From: Clusia tigrina
Taxonomy: Eukaryota > Arthropoda > Insecta > Diptera > Clusiidae
Direction: 5' to 3'
DNA: 64,000 nt
Assembly: GCA_920105625.2 (NCBI GenBank)
Contig: CAKKTE020000165.1
Span: 682,001 to 746,000 of the forward strand
Shown one piece after another: positions 48,958 to 61,508 of this stretch. A program made the translations under genes and the position numbers. The notes beneath the pieces were generated by a model. That model was not told the DNA's origin. It made no database searches and was given only the letters and a program-made list of their open reading frames with translations. The stretch's first letter is position 1. Each line of letters begins with the position of its first letter.

Positions 48958-50133
48958 GAGTACTTTATTTTTACAAAATTTCAAGGTGTTAGGACGCTCC
49001 AGTAAAAAGTTACAAGCATTTGTATGTTGCAAACTTTGATAGGTGTAGGACGTACAGTATAGGAGTTAGAGCCATTTGAAGTTTTATCATTGTTTGATTT
49101 GGGACTCAAAGGTAACATAGCTTTGAGCGATAGCTTAAATTGACAAGAGGCTCGAGTACTTTATTGTTAGAAAATTGCAAGGTTTTATGACGCTCCAGTA
49201 AAAAGTTACAAGCATTTGTATGTTGCAAACTTTGATAGGTATAGGATGCACCGTATAAAAGTTAGGGCAATTTGAAGTTTTATCAGTGTTTGATTTGGGA
49301 CTCAAGGGTAGCATAGCTTTGAGCGATAGTTTAAATTTACAAGAGGCTCGAGTACTTTATTGTTACAAAATTTCAAGGTTTTATGACGCTCCAGTAAAAA
49401 GTTACAAGCATTTGTATGTTGTAAACTTTGATAGGTACAGGACGTACCGTATAGAAGTTAGGGCCATTTGAAGTTTCATCAGTGTTTGATTTGGGACTCA
49501 AGGGTAGCATAGCTTTGAGCGATAGCTTAAATTACCAAGAGGCCCGATTACTTTATTGTTACAAAATTTCAAGTTTTTATGACGCTCCAGTAAAAAGTTA
49601 CAAGCATTTGTATGTTGCAAACTTTGATAGGTGTAGGACGTACCGTATACAAGTTAGGGCCATTTGAAGTTTTATCAGTGTTTCATTTGGGACTCAAGGG
49701 TAGCATAGCTTTGAGCGATAGCTTAAATTGACAAGAGACTCGAGTACTTTATTGTTACAAAATTTCAAAGTTTTATGACGCTCCAGTAAAAAGTTACAAG
49801 CATTTGTATGTTGCAAACTTTGATAGGTGTAGGATGCACCGTATAGAAGTTAGGGCCATTTGAAGTTTTATCAGTATTTGATTTGGGACTCAAGGGTAGC
49901 ATAGCTTTGAGCTAGAGCTTCAATTCACAAGAGGCTCGAGTACTTTATTGTTACAAAATATCAAGGTTTTATGACGCTCCAGTAAAAAGTTACAAGCATT
50001 TGTATGTTGAAATCTTTGATAGGTGTAGGACGTACAGTATAGAAGTTAGGGCTATTTGAAGTTTTATCAGTGTTTGATTTGGGTCTCATGGGAAGCATAG
50101 CTTTGAGCGATAGGTTAAATTGACAAGAGACTC
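48958..50133 (+). repeat. Full-length monomer run
   Basis: Six consecutive 196-bp units run without a deletion form. They include the TTAGAAAATTGC unit, the CCCGATTAC unit (49546) and a g-type unit whose end reads AGCTTCAATTCACAAG. That end reappears at about 51.73 and 55.57 kb. Nothing else is seen. Confidence 0.82.
49546..49741 (+). repeat. Full-length monomer, CCCGATTAC subtype
   Basis: This is a 196-bp unit whose left boundary reads CCCGATTAC in place of CTCGAGTAC, so the XhoI site is lost. It follows a unit ending AAATTACCAAG rather than AAATTGACAAG. The TGA-to-TAC change removes a plus-strand stop, which is the only reason a 61-codon frame spans this junction. The same subtype sits at about 12.1, 15.9, 23.0, 30.1, 38.7, 41.7, 43.8, 45.3, 47.6, 51.4 and 55.2 kb, usually just before a type g monomer. 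It therefore works as a positional marker in the larger repeat units. Confidence 0.9.
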
Positions 50134-50382
50134 GAGTACTTTATTGTTACAATATTTCAAGGTTTTATGACGTTCCAGTAAAAAGTTACAAGCATTTGTA
50201 TGTTGTAAACTTTGATAGGTGTAGGACGTACCGTATAAAGTAAAAAGTTTGTATATTGGAAACTTTGATAGGTGTAGTTCGTACCGTATAGAAGTTAGGG
50301 CCATTTGAAATTTTATCAGTGTTTGATTAGGGACTCAAGGGTAACATAGCTTTGAGCGATAGCTTAAATTGACAAGAGGCTC
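50134..50382 (+). repeat. Composite monomer, 249 bp
   Basis: The first 106 bases of one unit end at CCGTATAAAG and run straight into base 45 onward of a 187-type unit (GTAAAAAGTTTGTATATTGG), at about 50238. 106 plus 143 gives 249, which matches the spacing of the flanking boundaries. The joint has an AG overlap. A chance minus-strand open frame crosses it. Confidence 0.9.
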
Positions 50383-50578
50383 GAGAACTTTATTGTTACA
50401 AAATTTCAAGTTTTTATGACGCTCCAGTAAAAAGTTACAAGTATTTGTATGTTGCAAACTTTGATAGGAATAGGACGTACCGTATAGAAGTTAGGGCCAT
50501 TTGAAGTTTTATCAGTGTTTGATTTGGGACTCAACGGTGGCATAGCTTTGAGCGATAGCTTAAATTACCAAGAGGCTC
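50383..50578 (+). repeat. Single full-length monomer between composite unit and duplication E
   Basis: This is a 196-bp unit whose left boundary reads CTCGAGAAC rather than CTCGAGTAC, with GGAATAGGACGTACC and ACTCAACGGTGGC. It resembles units in duplication D at 46.3 and 48.6 kb. Confidence 0.82.
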
Positions 50579-53065
50579 GAGTACCTTATTGTTACAAAAT
50601 TTCAAGGTTTTATGATGCTCCAGTAAAAAGTTACAAGCATTTGTATGTTGCCAAATTTGATAGTTGTAGGACGTACCGTATAGAAGTTAGGGCCATTTGA
50701 AGTTTTATCAGTGTTTGATTAGGGACTCAAGGGTAGCATAGCTTTGAGCGATAGTTTAAATTGACAAGAGGCTCGAGTAATTTATTGTTACAAGATTTCA
50801 AGGTTTTATGACGCTCCAGTAAAAAGTTACAAGCATTTGTATGTTGCAAACTTTGATAGGTGTTGGACGTACCGTATAGATGTTAGGGCCATTAGAAGTT
50901 TTAGCAGTGTTTGATTTGGGACTCAAGGGAAGCAAAGCTTTGAGCGATTGCTTTAATTGACAAGAAGCTCGAGTACTTTATTTTTACAAAATTTCAAGGT
51001 TTTAGGACGCTCCAGTAAAAAGTTACAAGCATTTGTATGTTGCAAACTTTGATAGGTGTAGGACGTACAGTATTGGAGTTAGGGCCATTTGAAGTTTTAT
51101 CAGTGTTTGATTTGGGACTCAAGGGTAACATAGCTTTGAGCGATAGTTTAAATTGACAAGAGGCTCGAGTACTTTATTGTTACAAAATTTCAAGGTTTTA
51201 TGACGCTCCCGTAAAAAGTTACAAGCATTTGTATGTTGTAAACTTTGATAGGTACAGGACCTACCGTATAGAAGTTAGGGCCATTTGAAGTTTCATCAGT
51301 GTTTGATTTGGGACCAAGGGTAGCATAGCTTTGAGCGATAGCTTAAATTACCAAGAGGCCCGATTACTTTATTGTTACAAAATTTCAAGTTTTTATGACG
51401 CTCCAGTAAAAAGTTACAAGCATTTGTATGTTGCAAACTTTGATAGGTGTAGGACGTACCGTATACAAGTTAGGGCCATTTGAAGTTTTATCAGTGTTTC
51501 ATTTGGGACTCAAGGGTAGCATAGCTTTGAGCGATAGCTTAAATTGACAAGAGACTCGAGTACTTTATTGTTACAAAATTTCAAGGTTTTATGACGCTCC
51601 AGTAAAAAGTTACAAGCATTTGTATGTTGCAAACTTTGATAGGTGTAGGATGCACCGTATAGAAGTTAGGGCCATTTGAAGTTTTATCAGTATTTGATTT
51701 GGGACTCAAGGGTAGCATAGCTTTGAGCTAGAGCTTCAATTCACAAGAGGCTCGAGTACTTTATTATTACAAAATATCAAGGTTTTATGACGCTCCAGTA
51801 AAAAGTTACAAGCATTTGTATGTTGAAAACTTTGATAGGTGTAGGACGTACAGTATAGAAGTGAGGGCTATTTGAAGTTTTATCAGTGTTTGATTTGGGA
51901 CTCATGGGAAGCATAGCTTTGAGCGATAGGTTAAATTGACAAGAGACTCGAGTACTTTATTGTTGCAAAATTTCAAGGTTTTATGACGCTCCAGTAAAAA
52001 GTTACAAACTTTGATAGGTGTAGGATGCACCGTATAAAATTTAGGGCCATTTGAAGTTTTATCAGTATTTGATTTGGGACTCAAGGGTAGCAAAGCTTTG
52101 AGCGATTGCTTAAATTGACAAGAGGCTCGAGTACTTTATTGTTACAAAATTTCAAGGTTTTATGATGCTCCAGTAAAAAGTTTGTTATGTTGGAAACTTT
52201 GATAGGTGTAGTTCGTACCGTATAGAAGTTATGGCCATTTGAAGTTTTATCAGTGTTTGATTTGGGACTCAAGGGTAGCATAGCTTTGAGCGATAGCTTA
52301 TATTGACAAGAGGCTCGAGTACTTTATTGTTACAAAATTTCAAGGTTTTATGACGCTCCAGTAAAAAGTTACAAGCCTTTGTATGTTGAAAATTTTGATA
52401 GGTGTAGGACGTACAGTATAGAAGTTAGGGCCATTTGAAGTTTTATCTGTGTTTGATTTGGAACTCAAAAGAAGCATAGCTCTGAGCGATAGCTTAAATT
52501 GACAAGAGGCTCGAGTACATTATTGTTACAAAGTTTCAAGGTTTTATGATGCTCCAGTAAAAAGTTTGTATGTTGCAAACTTTGATAGGTGTAGGACGTA
52601 CCGTATAGAAGTTAGGGCCATTTGAAGTTTTATCAGTGTTTGATTTGGGACTCAAGGGTAGCATAGCTTTGAGCGATAGCTTAAATTGACAAGAGGCTCG
52701 AGTACTTTATTGTTGCAAAATTTCAAGGTTTTATGACGCTCCAGTAAAAAGTTACAAACTTTGATAGGTGTAGGACGTACCGTATAGAAGTTAGGGCCAT
52801 TTGAAGTTTTATCAGTGTTTGATTTGGGACTCAAGGGTAACATAGCTTTGAGCGATAGCTTAGATTGACAAGAGACTCGAGTACTTTATTGTTACAAAAT
52901 TTCAAGGTTTTATGATGCTCCAGTAAAAAGTTTGTATGTTGCAAACTTTGATAGGTGTAGGACGTACCGTATAGAAGTTAGGGCCATTTGAAGTTTTATC
53001 AGTGTTTGATTTGGGACTCAAGGGTAGCATAGCTTTGAGCGATAGCTTAAATTAACAAGAGGCTC

Positions 53066-54411
53066 GAGTACTTTATTGTTACAAAATTTCAAGGTTTTAT
53101 GACGCTCCAGTAAAAAGTTACAAGCATTTGTATGTTGCAAACTTTGATAGGTGTAGGACTTACCGTATAAAAGTTAGGGCCTTTTGAAGTTTTATCAATG
53201 TTTGATTTGGGACTCAAGGGTAGCATAGCTTTGAGCGATAGCTTAAATTGACAAGAGACTCGAGTACTTTATTGTTAGAAAATTGCAAGGTTTTATGACG
53301 CTCCAGTAAAAAGTTACTAGCATATGTATGTTGCAAACTTTGATAGGTGTAGGACGTACCGTATACAAGTTAGTGTCATTTGTAGTTTTATCAGTGTTTC
53401 ATTTGGGACTCAAGGGTAGCATAGCTTTGAGCGATAGCTTAAATTGACAAGAGACTCGAGTACTTTATTGTTACAAAATTTCAAGGTTTTATGACGCTCC
53501 AGTAAAAAGTTACAAGCATTTGTATGTTGCAAACTTTGATAGGTGTAGGATGCATCGTATAGAAGTTAGGGCCATTTGAAGTTTTATCAGTATTTGATTT
53601 GGGACTCAAGGGTAGCATAGCTTTGAGCTAGAGCTTAAATTGACAAGAGGCTCGAGTACTTTATTGTTACAAAATTTAAAGGTTTTATGACGCTCCAGTA
53701 AAAAGATACAAGCATTTGTATGTTGAAAACTTTGATAGGTGTAGGACGTACAGTATAGAAGTTAGGGCTATTTGAAGTTTTATCAGTGTTTGATTTGGGA
53801 CTCATGGGAAGCATAGCTTTGAGCGATAGCTTAAATTGACAAGAGGCTCGAGTACTTTATTGTTGCAAAATTTCAAGGTTTTATGACGCTCCAGTAAAAA
53901 GTTACAAACTTTGATAGGTGTAGGATGCACCGTATAAAAGTTAGGGCCATTTGAAGTTTTATTAGTATTTGATTTGGGACTCAAGGGTAGCATAGCTTTA
54001 AGCGATTGCTTAAATTGACAAGAGGCTCGAGTACTTTATTGTTACAAAACTTCAAGGTTTTATGATGCTCCAGTAAAAAGTTTGTATGTTGGAAACTGTG
54101 ATAGGTGTAGGACGTACCGTATAGAAGTTATGGCCAATTGAAGTTTTATCAGTGTTTGATTTGGGACTCAAGGGTAGCATAGCTTTGAGCGATAGCTTAA
54201 ATTGACAAGAGGCTCGAGTACTTTATTGTTACAAAATTTCAAGGTTTTATGACGCTCCAGTAAAAAGTTACAAGCATTTGTATGTTGCAAACTTTGCTAG
54301 GTGTAGGACGTACAGTATAGAAGTTAGGGCTATTTGAAGTTTTATCAGTGTTTGTTTTGGGACTCATGGGAAGCATAGCTTTGAGCGATAGCTGAAATTG
54401 ACAAGAGACTC
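53066..54411 (+). repeat. HOR-B copy 1, seven monomers, 1,346 bp
   Basis: Unit lengths are 196-196-196-196-179-187-196. Markers in order are: GGGCCTTTTGAAG; TTAGAAAATTGC with GTATACAAG; GGATGCATCG with GAGCTAGAGC; AATTTAAAGG with AAAAGATACAAG; the 179-bp unit with TTTTATTAGTATTTG; the 187-bp unit with GGAAACTGTG; and a final 196-bp unit. Here the final unit reads TTTGCTAGG and GCTGAAATTG, unlike the other copies. Confidence 0.9.
53458..53653 (+). repeat. Representative full-length monomer (196 bp)
   Basis: This unit shows the complete form: no internal deletion, CTCGAG at both ends, and all landmarks present. Within the unit, 55-75 is the segment lost in the 179- and 187-bp forms and 154-171 is the segment lost in the 186- and 184-bp forms. 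The part from about 85 to 107 carries subtype-specific bases, here GGATGCATCG where most copies read GGACGTACCG. The subtype ending GAGCTAGAGC, as here, is called type g below. It regularly precedes a monomer reading GTTGAAAACTTT (type a). Confidence 0.95.
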
Positions 54412-56712
54412 GAGTACTTTATTGTTACAAAATTTCAAGGTTTTATGATGCTCCAGTAAAAAGTTACAAGCATTTGTATGTTGCCAAATTTGATAGTTGT
54501 AGGACGTACCGTATAGAAGTTAGGGCCATTTGAAGTTTTATCAGTGTTTGATGAGGGACTCAAGGGTAGCATAGCTTTGAGCGATAGTTTAAATTGACAA
54601 GAGGCTCGAGTAATTTATTGTTACAAGATTTCAAGGTTTTATGACGCTCCAGTAAAAAGTTACAAGCATTTGTATGTTGCAAACTTTGATAGGTGTTGGA
54701 CGTACCGTATAGATGTTAGGGCCATTTGAAGTTTTAGCAGTGTTTGATTTGGGACTCAAGGGAAGCAAAGCTTTGAGCGATTGCTTTAATTGACAAGAAG
54801 CTCGAGTACTTTATTTTTACAAAATTTCAAGGTTTTAGGACGCTCCAGTAAAAAGTTACAAGCATTTGTATGTTGCAAACTCTGATAGGTGTAGGACGTA
54901 CAGTATAGGAGTTAGGGCCATTTGAAGTTTTATCAGTGTTTGATTTGGGACTCAAGGGTAACATAGCTTTGAGCGATAGTTTAAATTGACAAGAGGCTCG
55001 AGTACTTTATTGTTACAAAATTTCAAGGTTTTATGACGCTCCAGTAAAAAGTTACAAGCATTTGTATGTTGTAAACTTTGATAGGTACAGGACCTACCGT
55101 ATAGAAGTTAGGGCCATTTGAAGTTTCATCAGTGTTTGATTTGGGACTCAAGGGTGGCATAGCTTTGAGCGATAGCTTAAATTACCAAGAGGCCCGATTA
55201 CTTTATTGTTACAAAATTTCAAGTTTTTATGACGCTCCAGTAAAAAGTTACAAGCATTTGTATGTTGCAAACTTTGATAGGTGTAGGACGTACCGTATAC
55301 AAGTTAGGGCCATTTGAAGTTTTATCAGTGTTTCATTTGGGACTCAAGGGTAGCATAGCTTTGAGCGATAGCTTAAATTGACAAGAGACTCGAGTACTTT
55401 ATTGTTACAAAATTGCAAGGTTTTATGATGCTCCAGTAAAAAGTTACAAGCATTTGTATGTTGCAAACTTTGATAGGTGTAGGATGCACCGTATAGAAGT
55501 TAGGGCCATTTGAAGTTTTATCAGTATTTGATTTGGGACTCAAGGGTAGCATAGCTTTGAGCTAGAGCTTCAATTCACAAGAGGCTCGAGTACTTTATTG
55601 TTACAAAATATCAAGGTTTTATGACGCTCCAGTAAAAAGTTACAAGCATTTGTATGTTGAAAACTTTGATAGGTGTAGGACGTACAGTATAGAAGTGAGG
55701 GCTATTTGAAGTTTTATCAGTGTTTGATTTGGGACTCATGGGAAGCATAGCTTTGAGCGATAGGTTAAATTGACAAGAGCCACGAGTACTTTATTGTTGC
55801 AAAATTTCAAGGTTTTATGACGCTCCAGTAAAAAGTTACAAACTTTGATAGGTGTAGGATGCACCGTATAAAATTTAGGGCCATTTGAAGTTTTATCAGT
55901 ATTTGATTTGGGACTCAAGGGTAGCAAAGCTTTGAGCGATTGCTTAAATTGACAAGAGGCTCGAGTACTTTATTGTTACAAAATTTCAAGGTTTTATGAT
56001 GCTCCAGTAAAAAGTTTGTTATGTTGGAAACTTTGATAGGTGTAGTTCGTACCGTATAGAAGTTATGGCCATTTGAAGTTTTATCAGTGTTTGATTTGGG
56101 ACTCAAGGGTAGCATAGCTTTGAGCGATAGTTTATATTGACAAGAGGCTCGAGTACTTTATTGTTACAAAATTTCAAGGTTTTATGACGCTCCAGTAAAA
56201 AGTTACAAGCCTTTGTATGTTGAAAATTTTGATAGGTGTAGGACGTACAGTATAGAAGTTAGGGCCATTTGAAGTTTTATCAGTGTTTGATTTGGGACTC
56301 AAGGGTAGCATAGCTTTGAGCGATAGCTTAAATTGACAAGAGGCTCGAGTACTTTATTGTTGCAAAATTTCAAGGTTTTATGACGCTCCAGTAAAAAGTT
56401 ACAAACTTTGATAGGTGTAGGACGTACCGTATAGAAGTTAGGGCCATTTGAAGTTTTATCAGTGTTTGATTTGGGACTCAAGGGTAACATAGCTTTGAGC
56501 GATAGCTTAAATTGACAAGAGACTCGAGTACTTTATTGTTACAAAATTTCAAGGTTTTATGATGCTCCAGTAAAAAGTTTGTATGTTGCAAACTTTGATA
56601 GGTGTAGGACGTACCGTATAGAAGTTAGGACCATTTGAAGTTTTATCAGTGTTTGATTTGGGACTCAAGGGTAGCATAGCTTTGAGCGATAGCTTAAATT
56701 AACAAGAGGCTC

Positions 56713-58058
56713 GAGTACTTTATTGTTACAAAATTTCAAGGTTTTATGACGCTCCACTAAAAAGTTACAAGCATTTGTATGTTGCAAACTTTGATAGGTG
56801 TAGGACGTACCGTATAAAAGTTAGGGCCTTTTGATGTTTTATCAATGTTTGATTTGGGACTCAAGGGTAGCATAGCTTTGAGCGATAGCTTAAATTGACA
56901 AGAGACTCGAGTACTTTATTGTTAGAAAATTGCAAGGTTATATGACGCTCCAGTAAAAAGTTACAAGCATATGTATGTTGCAAACTTTGATAGGTGTAGG
57001 ACGTACCGTATACAAGTTAGTGCCATTTGTAGTTTTATCAGTGTTTCATTTGGGACTCAAGGGTAGCATAGCTTTGAGCGATAGCTTAAATTGACAAGAG
57101 ACTCGAGTACTTTATTGTTACAAAATTTCAAGGTTTTATGACGCTCCAGTAAAAAGTTACAAGCATTTGTATGTTGCAAACTTTGATAGGTGTAGGATGC
57201 ATCGTATAGAAGTTAGGGCCATTTGAAGTTTTATCAGTATTTGATTTGGGACTCAAGGGTAGCATAGCTTTGAGCTAGAGCTTAAATTGGCAAGAGGCTC
57301 GAGTACTTTATTGTTACAAAATTTAAAGGTTTTATGACGCTCCAGTAAAAAGATACAAGCATTTGTATGTTGAAAACTTTGATAGGTGTAGGACGTACAG
57401 TATAGAAGTTAGGGCTATTTGAAGTTTTATCAGTGTTTGATTTGGGACTCATGGGAAGCATAGCTTTGAGCGATAGCTTAAATTGACAAGAGGCTCGAGT
57501 ACTTTATTGTTGCAAAATTTCAAGGTTTTATGACGCTCCAGTAAAAAGTTACAAACTTTGATAGGTGTAGGATGCACCGTATAAAAGTTAGGGCCATTTG
57601 AAGTTTTATTAGTATTTGATTTGGGACTCAAGGGTAGCATAGCTTTAAGCGATTGCTTAAATTGACAAGAGGCTCGAGTACTTTATTGTTACAAAACTTC
57701 AAGGTTTTATGATGCTCCAGTAAAAAGTTTGTATGTTGGAAACTGTGATAGGTGTAGGACTTACCGTATAGAAGTTATGGCCAATTGAAGTTTTATCAGT
57801 GTTTGATTTGGGACTCAAGGGTAGCATAGCTTTGAGCGATAGCTTAAATTGACAAGAGGCTCGAGTACTTTATTGTTACAAAATTTCAAGGTTTTATGAC
57901 GCTCCAGTAAAAAGTTACAAGCATTTGTATGTTGAAAATTTTGATAGGTGTAGGACGTACAGCATAGAAGTTAGGGCCATTTGAAGTTTTATCAGCGTTT
58001 GATTTGGGACTCAAGGGAAGCATAGCTTTGAGCGATAGCTTAAATTGACAAGAGGCTC
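56713..58058 (+). repeat. HOR-B copy 2, 1,346 bp
   Basis: The order is the same as in copy 1. The first unit has CTCCACTAAAAAG and GGCCTTTTGATG. The last unit has GAAAATTTTGATAGG, ACAGCATAG and ATCAGCGTTTG, shared with copies 3 to 5 but not copy 1. Confidence 0.92.
57676..57862 (+). repeat. Representative 187-bp monomer (9-bp deletion form)
   Basis: The unit lacks consensus bases 55-63, giving AAAAAGTTTGTATGTTGG where the full form reads AAAAAGTTACAAGC. The lost piece overlaps the one missing from 179-bp units, so 55-75 is a deletion-prone stretch. This subfamily commonly reads GAAGTTATGGCC where others read GAAGTTAGGGCC, and it usually comes directly after a 179-bp unit. Confidence 0.92.
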
Positions 58059-58816
58059 GAGTACTTTATTGTTTCAAAATTTCAAGGTTTTATGACGCTC
58101 CACTAAAAAGTTACAAGCATTTGTATGTTGCAAACTTTGATAGGTGTAGGACGTACCGTATAAAAGTTAGGGCCTTTTGATGTTTTATCAATGTTTGATT
58201 TGGGACTCAAGGGTAGCATAGCTTTGAGCGATAGCTTAAATTGACAAGAGACTCGAGTACTTTATTGTTAGAAAATTGCAAGGTTTTATGACGCTCCAGT
58301 AAAAAGTTACAAGCATATGTATGTTGCAAACTTTGATAGGTGTAGGACGTACCGTATACAAGTTAGTGCCATTTGAAGTTTTATCAGTATTTGATTTGGG
58401 ACTCAAGGGTAGCATAGCTTTGAGCTAGAGCTTAAATTGACAAGAGGCTCGAGTACTTTATTGTTGCAAAATTTCAAGGTTTTATGACGCTCCAGTAAAA
58501 AGTTACAAACTTTGATAGGTGTAGGACGTACCGTATAGAAGTTAGGGCCATTTGAAGTTTTATCAGTGTTTGATTTGGGACTCAAGGGTAACATAGCTTT
58601 GAGCGATAGCTTAAATTGACAAGAGACTCGAGTACTTTATTGTTACAAAATTTCAAGGTTTTATGATGCTCCAGTAAAAAGTTTGTATGTTGCAAACTTT
58701 GATAGGTGTAGGACGTACCGTATAGAAGTTAGGACCATTTGAAGTTTTATCAGTGTTTGATTTGGGACTCAAGGGTAGCATAGCTTTGAGCGATAGCTTA
58801 AATTAACAAGAGGCTC
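58059..58816 (+). repeat. Four monomers between HOR-B copies
   Basis: Units start at 58059 (196, TTGTTTCAAAATTTC), 58255 (196, TTAGAAAATTGC), 58451 (179, GACGTACC form) and 58630 (187). The first two are the opening pair of a HOR-B copy. The last two match 56347-56712. This is what remains after an exchange that skipped the middle of one HOR-B unit. Confidence 0.85.
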
Positions 58817-60162
58817 GAGTACTTTATTGTTACAAAATTTCAAGGTTTTATGACGCTCCACTAAAAAGTTACAAGCATTTGTATGTTGCAAACTTTGATA
58901 GGTGTAGGACGTACCGTATAAAAGTTAGGGCCTTTTGATGTTTTATCAATGTTTGATTTGGGACTCAAGGGTAGCATAGCTTTGAGCGATAGCTTAAATT
59001 GACAAGAGACTCGAGTACTTTATTGTTAGAAAATTGCAAGGTTTTATGACGCTCCAGTAAAAAGTTACAAGCATATGTATGTTGCAAACTTTGATAGGTG
59101 TAGGACGTACCGTATACAAGTTAGTGCCATTTGTAGTTTTATCAGTGTTTCATTTGGGACTCAAGGGTAGCATAGCTTTGAGCGATAGCTTAAATTGACA
59201 AGAGACTCGAGTACTTTATTGTTACAAAATTTCAAGGTTTTATGACGCTCCAGTAAAAAGTTACAAGCATTTGTATGTTGCAAACTTTGATAGGTGTAGG
59301 ATGCATCGTATAGAAGTTAGGGCCATTTGAAGTTTTATCAGTATTTGATTTGGGACTCAAGGGTAGCATAGCTTTGAGCTAGAGCTTAAATTGGCAAGAG
59401 GCTCGAGTACTTTTTTGTTACAAAATTTAAAGGTTTTATGACGCTCCAGTAAAAAGATACAAGCATTTGTATGTTGAAAACTTTGATAGGTGTAGGACGT
59501 ACAGTATAGAAGTTAGGGCTATTTGAAGTTTTATCAGTGTTTGATTTGGGACTCATGGGAAGCATAGCTTTGAGCGATAGCTTAAATTGACAAGAGGCTC
59601 GAGTACTTTATTGTTGCAAAATTTCAAGGTTTTATGACGCTCCAGTAAAAAGTTACAAACTTTGATAGGTGTAGGATGCACCGTATAAAAGTTAGGGCCA
59701 TTTGAAGTTTTATTAGTATTTGATTTGGGACTCAAGGGTAGCATAGCTTTAAGCGATTGCTTAAATTGACAAGAGGCTCGAGTACTTTATTGTTACAAAA
59801 CTTCAAGGTTTTATGATGCTCCAGTAAAAAGTTTGTATGTTGGAAACTGTGATAGGTGTAGGACTTACCGTATAGAAGTTATGGCCAATTGAAGTTTTAT
59901 CAGTGTTTGATTTGGGACTCAAGGGTAGCATAGCTTTGAGCGATAGCTTAAATTGACAAGAGGCTCGAGTACTTTATTGTTACAAAATTTCAAGGTTTTA
60001 TGACGCTCCAGTAAAAAGTTACAAGCATTTGTATGTTGAAAATTTTGATAGGTGTAGGACGTACAGCATAGAAGTTAGGGCCATTTGAAGTTTTATCAGC
60101 GTTTGATTTGGGACTCAAGGGAAGCATAGCTTTGAGCGATAGCTTAAATTGACAAGAGGCTC
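58817..60162 (+). repeat. HOR-B copy 3, 1,346 bp
   Basis: Boundaries are 58817, 59013, 59209, 59405, 59601 (179), 59780 (187) and 59967. It is directly tandem to copy 4. The 59405 unit starts GAGTACTTTTTTG, a private change. Confidence 0.93.
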
Positions 60163-61508
60163 GAGTACTTTATTGTTTCAAAATTTCAAGGTTTTATGAC
60201 GCTCCACTAAAAAGTTACAAGCATTTGTATGTTGCAAACTTTGATAGGTGTAGGACGTACCGTATAAAAGTTAGGGCCTTTTGAAGTTTTATCAATGTTT
60301 GATTTGGGACTCAAGGGTAGCATAGCTTTGAGCGATAGCTTAAATTGACAAGAGACTCGAGTACTTTATTGTTAGAAAATTGCAAGGTTTTATGACGCTC
60401 CAGTAAAAAGTTACAAGCATATGTATGTTGCAAACTTTGATAGGTGTAGGACGTACCGTATACAAGTTAGTGCCATTTGTAGTTTTATCAGTGTTTCATT
60501 TGGGACTCAAGGGTAGCATAGCTTTGAGCGATAGCTTAAATTGACAAGAGACTCGAGTACTTTATTGTTACAAAATTTCAAGGTTTTATGACGCTCCAGT
60601 AAAAAGTTACAAGCATTTGTATGTTGCAAACTTTGATAGGTGTAGGATGCATCGTATAGAAGTTAGGGCCATTTGAAGTTTTATCAGTATTTGATTTGGG
60701 ACTCAAGGGTAGCATAGCTTTGAGCTAGAGCTTAAATTGGCAAGAGGCTCGAGTACTTTATTGTTACAAAATTTAAAGGTTTTATGACGCTCCAGTACAA
60801 AGATACAAGCATTTGTATGTTGAAAACTTTGATAGGTGTAGGACGTACAGTATAGAAGTTAGGGCTATTTGAAGTTTTATCAGTGTTTGATTTGGGACTC
60901 ATGGGAAGCATAGCTTTGAGCGATAGCTTAAATTGACAAGAGGCTCGAGTACTTTATTGTTGCAAAATTTCAAGGTTTTATGACGCTCCAGTAAAAAGTT
61001 ACAAACTTTGATAGGTGTAGGATGCACCGTATAAAAGTTAGGGCCATTTGAAGTTTTATTAGTATTTGATTTGGGACTCAAGGGTAGCATAGCTTTAAGC
61101 GATTGCTTAAATTGACAAGAGGCTCGAGTACTTTATTGTTACAAAACTTCAAGGTTTTATGATGCTCCAGTAAAAAGTTTGTATGTTGGAAACTGTGATA
61201 GGTGTAGGACTTACCGTATAGAAGTTATGGCCAATTGAAGTTTTATCAGTGTTTGATTTGGGACTCAAGGGTAGCATAGCTTTGAGCGATAGCTTAAATT
61301 GACAAGAGGCTCGAGTACTTTATTGTTACAAAATTTCAAGGTTTTATGACGCTCCAGTAAAAAGTTACAAGCATTTGTATGTTGAAAATTTTGATAGGTG
61401 TAGGACGTACAGCATAGAAGTTAGGGCCATTTGAAGTTTTATCAGCGTTTGATTTGGGACTCAAGGGAAGCATAGCTTTGAGCGATAGCTTAAATTGACA
61501 AGAGGCTC
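60163..61508 (+). repeat. HOR-B copy 4, 1,346 bp
   Basis: The copy is directly adjacent to copy 3 at exactly +1,346 bp. Its first unit starts TTGTTTCAAAATTTC like the unit at 58059, and its fourth has CCAGTACAAAGATAC. Confidence 0.93.

Larger units (their letters stand above)
50579..54411 (+). repeat. Tandem duplication E, left copy (3,833 bp)
   Basis: The copy matches 54412-58058. The offset is 3,833 bp at the start, 3,834 bp after a 1-bp deletion in this copy (GGGACCAAGGG near 51314), and 3,647 bp after 52513-52699, a 187-bp unit that the right copy lacks. It ends with a complete HOR-B unit. The lost-copy unit carries AACTCAAAAGAAGC and GAGTACATTATTG upstream and within, a variant seen again at about 61.7 kb and at the window's end. 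Confidence 0.9.
54412..58058 (+). repeat. Tandem duplication E, right copy (3,647 bp)
   Basis: This is the second copy, one 187-bp unit shorter. Shared markers include TTGCCAAATTTG, AAGGGAAGCAAAGC, GTACAGGACCTACC, AAGTGAGGGC, TTTGTTATGTTGG and AAAAAGATACAAG. It too ends with a HOR-B unit, so duplication E carried HOR-B along with it. Confidence 0.9.
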
